A DNA stretch of 64,000 nt from Candidatus Endomicrobiellum glyptotermitis (GTDB lineage: Bacteria > Elusimicrobiota > Endomicrobiia > Endomicrobiales > Endomicrobiaceae). Numbering within the stretch: the stretch's first letter is position 1; each line of letters opens with the position of its first letter. Below are positions 1 through 9,336 of this stretch, piece after piece. The position numbers and the translations under genes are program-made. The stretch is from NCBI GenBank assembly GCA_031267715.1, contig JAIRYQ010000002.1, positions 528,001-592,000 on the forward strand, written 5' to 3'. Under the pieces are notes generated by a model, which saw only the letters and a program-made list of their open reading frames with translations, had not been told where the DNA came from and ran no database searches.

Positions 1-210
1 GCTTATACATGGGCTTAAAACAAAAAAACCCAAAAAAATAAGTTCACAATAAAACTCAAAAAAAACAACCTAACTAATGCATAACATTTTTTTGGAGTTA
101 CTATTTGCGTTGTCAAATTCACCCCCCCCCAACACAAATCTTATACGACAATGCATCATTCGTCCAAATTATTAAGTCGAATCAATATTTATATCGAAAT
201 TTTTTAAAAC
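1..210. other. Non-coding edge
   Basis: AT-rich sequence downstream of thiC with no supportable gene. It contains a run of nine C at about 122-130. Nothing else is recognised. Confidence 0.5.
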
Positions 211-1491
211 TCATTCATCTCTCATAGCACAAAACTCACCGCACATTGTACAGACATTTTCTAGCTTTGGCATGAGCTTCTTTCTTTCATTTTCAAATTT
301 TACAGGATCTATACAAAATTCTTTTTGCTTTTCCCAATTCCCAGCTTTACGCCACTTAGACATTTCAGTATCTTGCACCCTTGCAGTCTTGACTCCTTTA
401 ACAATATCGGCAGCATGCCCAGCAATTCTAGCTGACATTACACCCTCATAAACATCATGAGTATCAGGAAGTCTTAAATGCTCTGCAGGTGTAACATAAC
501 AAATAAAATCAACTCCGTATGACGCCGCTAAGGCACCACCTATTGCTGAAGTTATATGATCATATCCTGGAGCTATGTCGGTAACCAACGGACCTAAGAA
601 ATAAAGCGGAGCTTCATAACCTAACCTATTTGCAAGAATTACATTTGCTTCAATTTGGTTCAGTGGGACATGACCAGGACCTTCTATCATGGACTGAACC
701 CCAGCTCCTCTAGCTCTTAAAACAAGTTCACCTAAAACTGATAGTTCTGCAAGTTGTACTCCATCTGATGAGTCAAAAATAGATCCCGGTCTAAAACCAT
801 CACCTAGACTTAATGTGACATCATATTTTTTTGCTATTTTTAAAAGTCTGTCATACTGTTCAAATAGCGGATTCTCTTTACCAGTCGCATTTATGCATTT
901 AACCAAAAAAGACCCTCCTCTACTTACGACACCTACAAGCCTTCTTTGTCGGTTTAATATTTCTACGTTAGCTCTATTAATTCCACAGTGAACAGTAATA
1001 AAATCTACGCCTTGCTGCACCTGTTCTTCTATAACATCAAATAACAACTCGCTATCAATTTCAGATATTTTCTTTCCTTTTGCAATTGTTCTACAAGCAG
1101 CTTCATAAATAGGTACCGTACCTACTTGTACCGGAGAAGCTTCAAGAATTTCTTTTCTTATTTCCGTCAAATTTCCACCTGCGGATAGATCCATAACAGC
1201 ATCAGCACCGGCTTTGATCGCCACATCAAGCTTTGCAAGCTCTTCTTTAACATTAATATGATCTGGCGAAGTACCGATATTAGCGTTGATTTTAGTCTTT
1301 AATCCTTTTCCAATAGCCACTATTCTTTTTAGTTTTCTAGTTATGTTCTTGGGTATAACAATAGTACCACTAGCAACACCATTTCTCACAAACTCTTCAC
1401 TTAAATTTTCAGACTGCGCAACATTCTTTATTAAGTCATTAAATTTTTTGTCCCGAGCGTCTTGCATTAATGCCATTGCATACTCCCGCAT
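211..1491 (-). CDS. thiC: Phosphomethylpyrimidine synthase ThiC
   Basis: ThiC is the radical-SAM enzyme that converts aminoimidazole ribotide into HMP-P, the pyrimidine part of thiamine, in the cytoplasm. The 426-residue protein has the short bacterial/archaeal-type length. It ends with the cluster-binding cysteine motif CTMCGEFC (Cys414, Cys417, Cys421). Other ThiC blocks are visible, such as MIEGPGHVPLNQI and ITSAIGGALAASYG. It lies 70 bases after the thiD2 stop in the same orientation, so the two are probably co-transcribed. The gap carries no recognisable TPP (THI-box) riboswitch. The start at 1491 is the first ATG; an internal Met at residue 6 is also possible. Confidence 0.96.
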   Translation of the reverse strand: MREYAMALMQDARDKKFNDLIKNVAQSENLSEEFVRNGVASGTIVIPKNITRKLKRIVAIGKGLKTKINANIGTSPDHINVKEELAKLDVAIKAGADAVMDLSAGGNLTEIRKEILEASPVQVGTVPIYEAACRTIAKGKKISEIDSELLFDVIEEQVQQGVDFITVHCGINRANVEILNRQRRLVGVVSRGGSFLVKCINATGKENPLFEQYDRLLKIAKKYDVTLSLGDGFRPGSIFDSSDGVQLAELSVLGELVLRARGAGVQSMIEGPGHVPLNQIEANVILANRLGYEAPLYFLGPLVTDIAPGYDHITSAIGGALAASYGVDFICYVTPAEHLRLPDTHDVYEGVMSARIAGHAADIVKGVKTARVQDTEMSKWRKAGNWEKQKEFCIDPVKFENERKKLMPKLENVCTMCGEFCAMRDE

Positions 1492-1561
1492 CTTTATATT
1501 TATTCAAGCGAACTTAAAAATTTCTATTTTACTAACATAATCATAGAGTATTAACACTTCT

Positions 1562-2098
1562 CTAGGAGGAGAAAAAAACAAACTTATATTTCAAATAAAC
1601 TTCTTTTTCTAAATCATAAACCTCATACCTTTGCTCTTTGAGGTTCGCAGATACCTCAGGAAGAAAAGTTTTAGAATATTCTTCTAAAACTCTTAAAGAT
1701 TCTTGTACACGTTTAAAATTTGCAACTACTAAATCCGGCAACTCCCTTCTAAATGTCTCAGGTACTTTCCTGCCAGAATCTACAAAGGTATTCCTTTTTT
1801 TTATGAGATCCTTGTATATATTCCTTAAAATTCCATCGACATTATGACGGATTCCACGAATTTTTTTATAAAGAATTTCATCATTTAAAACAAAACGTAA
1901 ACTATCCTCAACAACTCTCAAACCTTCACGACAACGATTCAAATTTGCATCTATTATTCTCAAAACACCCTCTTGCCCAAAAACAGCGTTTAATCTCTGA
2001 GAAAGGCGTCGAGAATTCAGCTTACTATGCTTTGATTTTAAAATCTTAACGTTAGTTTCGGAATTAAAATCTTTATTCATATCACTATAAAACGCCAA
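1562..2098 (-). CDS. thiD2: ThiD2-type hydroxymethylpyrimidine phosphate kinase (stand-alone)
   Basis: Residues about 45-165 match the ThiD2 domain, usually found fused to the N-terminus of ThiE: RIIDANLNRCREGLRVVEDS at 47-66, then a helical region with IRHNVDGIL and RVQESLRVLEEYSK. ThiD2 proteins are known as an alternative HMP-P kinase, so the likely reaction is HMP-P to HMP-PP, directly after ThiC. There is no ThiE part: the 178-residue protein stops after this domain. The first ~40 residues are not conserved, so the true start may be internal. The ThiC-ThiD2 adjacency supports a short pyrimidine-salvage or synthesis route. Confidence 0.8.
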   Translation of the reverse strand: MAFYSDMNKDFNSETNVKILKSKHSKLNSRRLSQRLNAVFGQEGVLRIIDANLNRCREGLRVVEDSLRFVLNDEILYKKIRGIRHNVDGILRNIYKDLIKKRNTFVDSGRKVPETFRRELPDLVVANFKRVQESLRVLEEYSKTFLPEVSANLKEQRYEVYDLEKEVYLKYKFVFFSS

Positions 2099-2134
2099 GC
2101 GAAAAGTGAAAGAAATTTATCTGCCACAACTTCT

Positions 2135-2623
2135 CTATTTAGAGCCATAACGTTCTATTATTAAATCTATCAAACCCGTAGTCGATTTTCCTTTTAAAAA
2201 AGGAAGTCTGTAAACTTCTCTCACATACTCTTTTCCAATTATTCCAGACAATTTATAATCCCCACCTTTTACTAAAACATCTGGACGCAATTCACTTAAA
2301 ATTTCTTTTGGCGTTTCTTCATCAAATATAACAACATAATCCACAAATCTTAAAGAAAGAACTAACTCCGCCCTGTCTTTTTCGCCAGTCAAAGGTCTTT
2401 TTGAGCCCTTAACATGACTTAAAGAGCTGTCCGAATTTATAGCAACCACTAAAACATCACCAAAATTTTTCGCTCTTTTAAAAAGACTCACATGACCCAG
2501 ATGAAGTAAGTCAAAACACCCATTTGTAAAAACTACCTTTTTACCATCTTTTTGAAATTTCTCAATTTCTATCCGAAGTTCTTTTCTACTTAAAATTCTA
2601 TTTTGAGTTTCTAAGCATTTCAT
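2135..2623 (-). CDS. rfaE2: D-glycero-beta-D-manno-heptose 1-phosphate adenylyltransferase
   Basis: This is a single-domain nucleotidyltransferase of 162 residues, equal to the C-terminal half of HldE. The nucleotide-binding motif TNGCFDLLHLGH places HxGH at residues 41-44, and the later KGGDY motif is present. It activates heptose phosphate to ADP-heptose for LPS inner core, which implies an outer membrane. It lies 36 bases upstream of thiD2 on the same strand. The kinase domain (HldE-N) is not in this window. Related cytidylyltransferases share the fold, but the overall pattern is that of RfaE domain II. Confidence 0.88.
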   Translation of the reverse strand: MKCLETQNRILSRKELRIEIEKFQKDGKKVVFTNGCFDLLHLGHVSLFKRAKNFGDVLVVAINSDSSLSHVKGSKRPLTGEKDRAELVLSLRFVDYVVIFDEETPKEILSELRPDVLVKGGDYKLSGIIGKEYVREVYRLPFLKGKSTTGLIDLIIERYGSK

Positions 2624-2687
2624 GCTTTCTTAATTTTAAAATTCTCATGCATTATGACACCACACAAAATATAAAAATTACAATACC

Positions 2688-4118
2688 TCACTTCCACCTT
2701 AAAACTGGATTCCTGGCCGCTTCAACCTCATTCAATCTTCCAACAGCTGTATTAACAGGAGCATCTTTTAATTTCTGAGGCTCTGATGATGCCTCGTCAA
2801 GAATAATTTTAGTAAGAACATCTACAAATGAGTCTAAGGTTTCTTTCGACTCTGTTTCCGTAGGTTCTATCATAATTGCTTCTTCAACAATCAAAGGAAA
2901 ATACACAGTAGGAGCGTAGTAACCACAATCTAAAAGTCTCTTCGCAACATCCAGAGTTTTTATAGCACTCTTAAACGAAGCTTTTGGCGCCAGAACAAAT
3001 TCATGCATACACCTGTTTCCAGCAGGCACATTAATTTTATCTTTAAATCTTGCAAGCATATAGTTGGCATTCAAAACAGCCTGCTCAGAAGCATTTTTTA
3101 AACCCTTTGCACCCAGTGACTTTATATACACGTACGCTTTCAATAGCACTGGGAAATTCCCAAAAAATGCCTTAAGTTTTCCTATACTTTTCGGTTTTTC
3201 ATAATTTAAAACAAATTCGTTCCCCGCAATTTCTATCTTGGGTACAGGTAGAAAAGGGTCTAAAAACGCCTTAACACCAACAGGGCCAGAACCAGGTCCG
3301 CCACCGCCGTGGGGTGTTGAAAAAGTTTTATGAAGATTTACATGCATAATATCAAATCCCATATCACCAGGTCTTACCACACCCATAATGGCATTCAAAT
3401 TTGCACCATCATAATATAAAAGACTGCCATTCTCATGCACCACTTTTGATATTTCGTGTATATTTCTTTCAAATGTTCCCAAAGTATTCGGAACAGTAAG
3501 CATAATTGCCGCAATTTCAGGAGTCAAGATTTCTTTTAGTTTCTCAGGCAGTACACTGCCATCTGGCTCAGACTTAAGAGAAACAATATCAAAACCTGCG
3601 AGAGTAGCAGATGCCGGATTCGTTCCATGGGCAGAATCAGGTACAATTACCTTAGTTCTTTTTTGCTTTATTGACTTAAAATATTTGGCAATAATTAAAA
3701 GACTTGCAAATTCTCCATGAGCTCCTGCCGCCTGTTGAAGAGAGAAATAATCCATTCCAGAAATTTCACATAAATCTTTCTCAAGGTTATACATTATCTC
3801 TAAAACACCCTGAATAGTTTTTGAGTTCTGATACGGATGCAAGTTAGTAAAATTATTGAATTTTGCGATACGTTCACTTACAAGAAGATTATGTTTCATT
3901 GTGCATGACCCAAGAGGATAAAAAGTCGTACTCAAAGCATAGTTTTTTCTTGAAAGGTTTGTAAAATGCCTCAATAGATCACTTTCTGTAACATTTGGCA
4001 AGCCCAAATCCAAATTCCTTTTTAAATTTTCAGGAATTTGAGCGTTAATTTCAATATCAGAATCCAAACTATACGCTGGACAATACCCCACAGGCAACTC
4101 ATTTAACAATCTCCCCAT
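2688..4118 (-). CDS. gcvPB: Glycine dehydrogenase (decarboxylating) subunit 2
   Basis: This is the PLP-binding half of the split P-protein of the glycine cleavage system, which decarboxylates glycine and passes the aminomethyl group to lipoyl-GcvH. The PLP-lysine motif VNLHKTFSTPHGGGGPG is present with Lys264. The motif YPLGSCTMKHN at about 67-77 is also typical. At 476 residues it is full length. It is the last gene of a gcvH-gcvPA-gcvPB run, with 84 bases between it and gcvPA. GcvT is not in the window. Confidence 0.96.
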   Translation of the reverse strand: MGRLLNELPVGYCPAYSLDSDIEINAQIPENLKRNLDLGLPNVTESDLLRHFTNLSRKNYALSTTFYPLGSCTMKHNLLVSERIAKFNNFTNLHPYQNSKTIQGVLEIMYNLEKDLCEISGMDYFSLQQAAGAHGEFASLLIIAKYFKSIKQKRTKVIVPDSAHGTNPASATLAGFDIVSLKSEPDGSVLPEKLKEILTPEIAAIMLTVPNTLGTFERNIHEISKVVHENGSLLYYDGANLNAIMGVVRPGDMGFDIMHVNLHKTFSTPHGGGGPGSGPVGVKAFLDPFLPVPKIEIAGNEFVLNYEKPKSIGKLKAFFGNFPVLLKAYVYIKSLGAKGLKNASEQAVLNANYMLARFKDKINVPAGNRCMHEFVLAPKASFKSAIKTLDVAKRLLDCGYYAPTVYFPLIVEEAIMIEPTETESKETLDSFVDVLTKIILDEASSEPQKLKDAPVNTAVGRLNEVEAARNPVLRWK

Positions 4119-4202
4119 ATAAAAATTCCTTGAATATATTTTAGTAATTCTAACCAGTAATAATTACAGAAGTCTTCATTCTATCATGTTGCCACTTATT
4201 TA

Positions 4203-5585
4203 TCATATTTTAGAAAGTATTTCTGTTAACTTGTCAATTTCACATTTTGTTCTTTGTTCTGTTACGCAAAACAAAAGACAATTTTTAAAGCTCATTCGCA
4301 TCCTTAATAAATTTAAGGAAACAGGAATGCAATCAAGAACGTTATAATGGTTTGACAAGTCTAAAGGACCAAGAATGTCATTTTCAAGCAAAACCTCATT
4401 TATTTTATTTATATCTTTCTCCGTTTCTATTACAAATTCATTAAAAAAAACTCTATCTTTCCCAAATTTTGATCTAAAACCTTTTAAAGATTTTATCCTA
4501 TCAAAAGCATATCTCGCTTTAGATACATTAATTTCAGCTAGTTTTTTAAAACCATAATTTCCCCAGCCAGATAAAAAAACGCAACCTGCTAGCGCATTTA
4601 AAGACGCATTGGTACATATGTTTGACGTCGCTTTTTCTCTTCTTATGTGCTGCTCTCGCGACTGTAAAGTTAATACGAACCCCCTGTTGCCACGTTTATC
4701 AAATGTTTGACCAACAATTCTTCCGGGCATCTTCCATTCTAAAGCTTTTTTTACAGCCATAAACCCAAATGTTGCTCCACCAACATTCATGGAAGAACCT
4801 AAAACCTGTCCCTCTCCTACAGCAATATCAGCGTTATATTCGCCAGGGGCTTTAAAAATACCCAGAGACAAAGGATTTACTACCGCAACAAATAAAGAGT
4901 TCTTATTTCTTGTAACAACAGACATAACTTGCATATCTTCAACAACCCCAAAATAATTTGGAGATTGCATTATAACAGCAGCCGTATTTTCATCAAGATT
5001 GGCATCTAGAGTTTCCTTTTCTATCGTTCCGTTAAAAGAAGAAACGTCTAAAAAAACAAGCTTTGCTTTACTCTCTAAATACGTTTTTACAACTTTTATA
5101 TACTCTGGATGTAAAGCTGACGAAATCAATATTTTATCTTTTCTATTCACTCTCAAAGCAAGCAAGGCAGCTTCTGCTATCGCTGTCGCACCATCATAGA
5201 GTGAGGCATTAGATGTATCCAAACCTGTTAAAGCACATATCAAACTTTGATATTCAAAAACCGTTTGAAGAGTACCTTGGCTCGCCTCAGCCTGATAGGG
5301 TGTATACGCCGTCCAAAACTCCGACCTCCCCGTAATCTCACCTACCAAAGACGGTATAAAATGATCGTAAACTCCCGCTCCTCTGAAAGATCTGAGAACT
5401 CTATTTTTCGAAGCAATGTCTGAGAAACAATTTAAAAGCTCCTGCTCTGTTTTGCCACCAGAAATATTCAACTCTTTTGCTCTTAAATCCTTAGGAACTA
5501 CATCAAATAACTCGCTTACATCATTAACTCCTATCGTTTTAATCATCTCTTTTTTGTCTTTTTGATTTTGCGATGTATAATTCAT
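4203..5585 (-). CDS. gcvPA: Glycine dehydrogenase (decarboxylating) subunit 1
   Basis: This is the N-terminal half of the split P-protein, which forms a heterodimer with GcvPB. Family blocks are visible: FRGAGVYDHFIPS near residue 64, YTPYQAEASQGTLQ near 94 and NVGGATFGFM near 267. At 460 residues it is full length. The annotated ATG precedes ~14 poorly conserved residues, so the Met at residue 14 (MIKTIGVND) is an equally plausible start. It lies 14 bases downstream of gcvH, so it is co-transcribed with it. Confidence 0.95.
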   Translation of the reverse strand: MNYTSQNQKDKKEMIKTIGVNDVSELFDVVPKDLRAKELNISGGKTEQELLNCFSDIASKNRVLRSFRGAGVYDHFIPSLVGEITGRSEFWTAYTPYQAEASQGTLQTVFEYQSLICALTGLDTSNASLYDGATAIAEAALLALRVNRKDKILISSALHPEYIKVVKTYLESKAKLVFLDVSSFNGTIEKETLDANLDENTAAVIMQSPNYFGVVEDMQVMSVVTRNKNSLFVAVVNPLSLGIFKAPGEYNADIAVGEGQVLGSSMNVGGATFGFMAVKKALEWKMPGRIVGQTFDKRGNRGFVLTLQSREQHIRREKATSNICTNASLNALAGCVFLSGWGNYGFKKLAEINVSKARYAFDRIKSLKGFRSKFGKDRVFFNEFVIETEKDINKINEVLLENDILGPLDLSNHYNVLDCIPVSLNLLRMRMSFKNCLLFCVTEQRTKCEIDKLTEILSKI

Positions 5586-5599
5586 GTTAACTATCTCTA

Positions 5600-5974
5600 T
5601 TAAATCAATTTTTTATAATCACCTGCGCCAAGCAAACTTTCAACTTCCTTTTCATCATCAAACTCAACTACGAATAAATAACCGCCTTCATAGGGTGACT
5701 CATTCACATTTTCTGGACTTTCAAGAATACTGTCATTTGTACCTACAATTTTACCACTCACAGGAGTATAAATATCAAAAGCGGATTTTACAGATTCTAT
5801 TATAGCAACAGGCTGCCCTTTCTTTACCTGCTTGCCTATTTCAGGAAGTTCTATGTGCACAATGTCTGTAATTTCATGCTGTGCAAAATCAGTTATACCT
5901 ACCTTAGCTATACTACCATCAATTTTTACCCACTCGTGAGTTTTCGTATACTTTAAATTACCTGGAATATCCAC
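5600..5974 (-). CDS. gcvH: Glycine cleavage system H protein
   Basis: GcvH is the lipoyl carrier of the glycine cleavage complex. The lipoylation motif ESVKSAFDIYTPVSG is intact, with Lys63 as the acceptor. The N-terminal YTKTHEWVKIDG is typical and the 124-residue length is normal. It is the first gene of the gcvH-gcvPA-gcvPB set. The 271 bases before it, up to the TPR gene, contain no recognisable gcvT. Confidence 0.97.
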   Translation of the reverse strand: MDIPGNLKYTKTHEWVKIDGSIAKVGITDFAQHEITDIVHIELPEIGKQVKKGQPVAIIESVKSAFDIYTPVSGKIVGTNDSILESPENVNESPYEGGYLFVVEFDDEKEVESLLGAGDYKKLI

Positions 5975-6245
5975 CTTATGCTAACTCCTTTAAAAATCCT
6001 TTTTATTTCATAAACACAGCAACTTTATACTTTTGTACCTACAGCTCCACCTAAAACAACCGAAACACTAAATACGATCTCATTATTTAAGAGCTATCTT
6101 GACTTTATCCTCAAGATTTTCTCCCACGCGCGCCCTTTTTTCTACGTCTTTCCGAAAAGCACAAAACACCTGCGACACTATAACACAGCCATCCAAAAAA
6201 CTTTCTGTAGTATAAATATACATGATATTCTGTATTTTTAAAATT

Positions 6246-6866
6246 TTAATTTATTTTATATATATCACTAAGTCTATTCCGGGCTTTCATTGCCTCTTGC
6301 GTGTTAGAAAATTCAACTGCTACTTTGTTAAAAACTCTGATTGCATCACTTTTAGAACCGGAAAGAAAATAATATTCCGCCAAATTTAGATAAATATCTT
6401 TAACAAGGAAATGATCCGGATATTTTTTTATAAATTCGACTGATGCAAGGATAGCCTTAGAATAATCTTTTTTAGAATCATATACGTAAATAATTCTTGA
6501 GCCTGCAAGTGGTTTTATAGCTCCGGGCTTCCCGTTATTTAAGGTTTCTTTCAAAACACTTAATGCCTCATCATATTTGCACATTTCAGTGAGCACATCC
6601 GCTTTAATAACTCTTGCCTGATACGCCGACGGAGTCTTTGGGAACCGAGATATAATCCCATCTATAAGAATGAATCCATTTCTGACATCGCCACGAGCGA
6701 AAAACGCATAAGCTTCCGATAACTTATCGGAAGCTATTTTATTATTTTCGTTAAACTTAAAACAAGCAAACGCCACCCCAAAAGTTAATATAGTAGTTAA
6801 AACCACAATTATAAAAACTCTTATTTTATTCCCTAAGTCAAACATAACTCTTAAAATTATCCCCAA
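6246..6866 (-). CDS. Membrane-anchored TPR protein
   Basis: An N-terminal hydrophobic segment (about residues 16-35) forms a signal anchor. It is followed by a region rich in TPR-like helix pairs (about 45-205), with AKADVL/Y-DEALSVLKETL and LAEYYFLSGSKSDAIRVFNKV spacing. This resembles small periplasmic TPR proteins of the YfgM or outer-membrane-assembly type, which act as protein-interaction scaffolds. No catalytic residues are seen and the precise role is unknown. The Met at residue 8 (MFDLGNK) is an alternative start. Confidence 0.7.
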   Translation of the reverse strand: MGIILRVMFDLGNKIRVFIIVVLTTILTFGVAFACFKFNENNKIASDKLSEAYAFFARGDVRNGFILIDGIISRFPKTPSAYQARVIKADVLTEMCKYDEALSVLKETLNNGKPGAIKPLAGSRIIYVYDSKKDYSKAILASVEFIKKYPDHFLVKDIYLNLAEYYFLSGSKSDAIRVFNKVAVEFSNTQEAMKARNRLSDIYKIN

Positions 6867-6923
6867 CAGTAGATTTTTTCTGAGCTGTCAAGTTCGACAA
6901 CATTAATGATATACTTTTCTTAC

Positions 6924-7592
6924 TTAGCAGCAACCACCGTTAACTATTTCCAACGCATTGTTTTGCATTACGTCATAATAATAAATCGGCAATCCCGACT
7001 CTGATAAAACCCGAGCTATAAGTTTTTTCGTTAAAAGATCTCCCGGATTATGAGTATCGGTATCTAAAACAAGCTTAGCTTTTTTCTTAAGCGCAACTTC
7101 CGCAACTTCTTTGTTAGTAACCCCATGTCCCTTTCTTGTGGTAATTTCCACTTTAACATTATTCTTAGCGGCAGCCTCGGCTTCTTTTTCAGATAAATGC
7201 CCAGGATGAGCCAATATATCTACGTGAGCTTCAACAGCACACATATTCGTTCCAGGTGGCACAACCTCCGAAACAGTCTCACCGTGAACAACAATAACCT
7301 TGGCACCCAACCCCCTACACTCCTCCGCCACACACTTTATAAGATTTGGAGGAATATAAGTAAGCTCCGCTCCAGGCAAAACCAAAACACCATAACTCTC
7401 CGTTAATATTTTCGTAGCTTTGACTATGTTTGAAACAACAAACCCCATATTGGAATAGTCAACATGATCTGTAAGAGCGATCGCACTATAGCCGGCAATT
7501 TTAGCCCTGTAAACAAGCTCGAAAGGGCTTAAAACTCCATCCGAAAAGAAAGTATGCGTATGCAAATCTATCATATATAAACCTTCGCTCAT
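6924..7592 (-). CDS. PHP-domain phosphoesterase
   Basis: The protein carries the four PHP metal motifs: HTHTFFSDG at 11-19, ALTDH near 40, the middle HGE and HPGH histidines (near 114 and 143) and DTDTH near 189. PHP enzymes of this size (222 residues) hydrolyse phosphate esters with bound metal ions; relatives include histidinol-phosphate phosphatases and YcdX-type phosphoesterases. The substrate cannot be read from sequence. The conserved core starts at Met7 (MIDLHTH), so that codon may be the real start. The protein ends in GGCC. It precedes the TPR gene by 57 bases on the same strand. Confidence 0.82.
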   Translation of the reverse strand: MSEGLYMIDLHTHTFFSDGVLSPFELVYRAKIAGYSAIALTDHVDYSNMGFVVSNIVKATKILTESYGVLVLPGAELTYIPPNLIKCVAEECRGLGAKVIVVHGETVSEVVPPGTNMCAVEAHVDILAHPGHLSEKEAEAAAKNNVKVEITTRKGHGVTNKEVAEVALKKKAKLVLDTDTHNPGDLLTKKLIARVLSESGLPIYYYDVMQNNALEIVNGGCC

Positions 7593-7918
7593 CCTAACAA
7601 AAACCTTAACTAAAAGTCAACTTAAACCTTCTATATATACTCTACCCGCATGAGACGCACCAATATGAATATTTTTCTAATATTATTTTATTCTATCACA
7701 TAAGGCTAACGCCGAACTAATAACTTTTTACTATTTTTTAAAAGTCGCGCACTTATTCGTGGACTATTAACGTAAGAAGATTCACTACAGTTTCATTCTG
7801 CCTATATAGGTACCCATGTCTATTATCGCCCCAAAATTTTACATCCGAGATTTACCAGACATTTAACAACTTTTCGATTTTTTAAGCCTGTGATATCCCC
7901 GGCGACCTTCACTTTATA
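7593..7918. other. Non-coding gap
   Basis: AT-rich spacer upstream of the PHP gene. No open frame with homology was recognised on either strand. Confidence 0.4.
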
Positions 7919-8083
7919 TTATTTTTTTGTCATATCCTTCATTACATTTGTTACACAACTAAAAATACCAAGTTGAATTGACGAATAAAACCAGTTATCC
8001 TTCTCACACTCGTTCTCATAAATAACACACTCCCCCCCTTCACTATCAACAAACTTGGGATCACCGATAGAATTCATTTTCAT
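7919..8083 (-). CDS. Possible small hypothetical protein (54 aa)
   Basis: A clean open frame runs from ATG at 8083 (or 8077) to TAA, encoding a 54-residue acidic, Cys-containing peptide that begins MKMNSIGDPKFVDSEGGE. The codons for the Gly-Gly pair sit in a run of seven G on this strand. There is no good ribosome-binding site and I recognise no family. It may be a remnant of a longer gene between rnhB and the PHP gene. Confidence 0.25.
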   Translation of the reverse strand: MKMNSIGDPKFVDSEGGECVIYENECEKDNWFYSSIQLGIFSCVTNVMKDMTKK

Positions 8084-8177
8084 TTATTGCTTACTGATAC
8101 CAACAAAAGACAAGCCCAATCAAAAATGGACAATCACGCCGCCCATATTAAATACTGCTCCTCAACACCTAGCAACC

Positions 8178-8795
8178 TCAAACCCGAGGCGAGAGGTAAC
8201 ATTTTACGCTCCGAAAAGTCATCCTGTGAATAGAGCATGCTCCGTATTTCTTTAAAATTTCTATGTGTTTTTTAGTTCCATACCCCTTATGTTTTTCAAA
8301 ATCATAAACAGGAAAAAGTTTGGAATATTCAAACATAATCCTATCTCTAGAAACCTTAGCAAGTATTGAGGCCGCGGCAACACTTGCACTCTTCGAATCT
8401 CCACCAACAACAGCCTTTTGATCACAAAACAAACCTGGCATTTTGCGATTTCCATCCACAAGACATAAATCAGGCTTTACTCCCAATTTAGCCACAGCAT
8501 AGCACATAGCGAGAAACGTCGCTTGTAAAATATTCACTTTGTCAATAATTCTATTATCTACAACTTCAACGGCATAAAACAGAGCTTTTCTCTTTATTAA
8601 TTCAAAAAGAATTTTTCTTTTTTTTTCTGATAACTGCTTTGAATCGTTCAAGTTAGGAATCAGCAAACCTCTAGGCAATACTGCCGCCGCCGCTGTTACT
8701 GGTCCCGCTAAAGATCCTCGTCCTGACTCATCAACTCCTGCAATTAAACCTACACTTTTATTGAGAAATTTTTTATCAAAAGAAAACAGATTCAT
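8178..8795 (-). CDS. rnhB: Ribonuclease HII
   Basis: RNase HII cleaves RNA in RNA-DNA hybrids and single ribonucleotides in DNA. The active-site motif AGVDESGRGSLAGPV is present, with Asp22 and Glu23. The later acidic motif CLVDGNRKMPG (Asp near 114) and the SASVAAASILAKVSRD block are intact. At 205 residues the length is normal. It starts 16 bases after rplS, the usual last position of the rpsP-trmD-rplS operon. Confidence 0.96.
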   Translation of the reverse strand: MNLFSFDKKFLNKSVGLIAGVDESGRGSLAGPVTAAAAVLPRGLLIPNLNDSKQLSEKKRKILFELIKRKALFYAVEVVDNRIIDKVNILQATFLAMCYAVAKLGVKPDLCLVDGNRKMPGLFCDQKAVVGGDSKSASVAAASILAKVSRDRIMFEYSKLFPVYDFEKHKGYGTKKHIEILKKYGACSIHRMTFRSVKCYLSPRV

Positions 8796-8811
8796 TAGCT
8801 TCGCGTAAAAA

Positions 8812-9210
8812 TCAATTTGCAGTAGCTATAAAACTTTGAGAAGTAAATTTTTTTTCAGAACTCTTTTTTGAAGAATATTCAGATATTCTTGCCGCTTTTC
8901 CCGAAAGATTTCTCAAGTAGTAAAGTTTAGCTCTACGCACCTTACCGCGCTTTACAACCTCAATTTTACTTATACGCGGGGAGTGAATAGGAAATATTCG
9001 TTCAACTCCGACGCCAAAAGAAATCTTTCTCACCGTAAAAGTCTCAGAAAGCCCGCCACCTCTGATACGTATGACTGTGCCTTCAAAAATCTGCACCCTC
9101 TCGCCCCCAGATTCAATAACTTTAAAATATACCTTTATTTGATCGCCCGACTTAAAACTAACCCCTAAATCTCTTTTATACAACGCTTGCACCTGCTCTA
9201 ACAACGACAT
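8812..9210 (-). CDS. rplS: 50S ribosomal protein L19
   Basis: L19 sits at the interface of the 30S and 50S subunits. I place the start at the ATG at 9210 ([14 protein letters not shown]), because a strong AAGGTGG ribosome-binding site precedes it and it matches the family N-terminus. The frame is open to 9300 but those 30 residues are hydrophobic and unconserved. Conserved blocks include [20 protein letters not shown] and [10 protein letters not shown]. The C-terminus is ~20 residues longer than usual and Ser/Lys-rich. Confidence 0.96.
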   Translation of the reverse strand: MSLLEQVQALYKRDLGVSFKSGDQIKVYFKVIESGGERVQIFEGTVIRIRGGGLSETFTVRKISFGVGVERIFPIHSPRISKIEVVKRGKVRRAKLYYLRNLSGKAARISEYSSKKSSEKKFTSQSFIATAN

Positions 9211-9336
9211 TTTATTACCACCACCTTTTATACAAAGTAAACGAAAAAAGAAAACCAGAAGGTACAAGAAAAGTAAGCCAAAAACAGCATTTTTACCCAT
9301 TTTTACAACGTAAAAACTGAAACCCCATCTCTCATC

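Noticed and set aside
1492..1561. TPP riboswitch before thiC
   Set aside because: The 70-base spacer lacks the conserved THI-box elements.
5976..6245. 46-codon minus-strand frame reading MYIYTTESFLDGCVIVSQVF upstream of gcvH
   Set aside because: No binding site, no recognised family and no likeness to GcvT; probably chance.
9211..9300. N-terminal hydrophobic extension of L19
   Set aside because: Unconserved; a strong binding site and the family start lie at 9210, so the extension is not a signal peptide.
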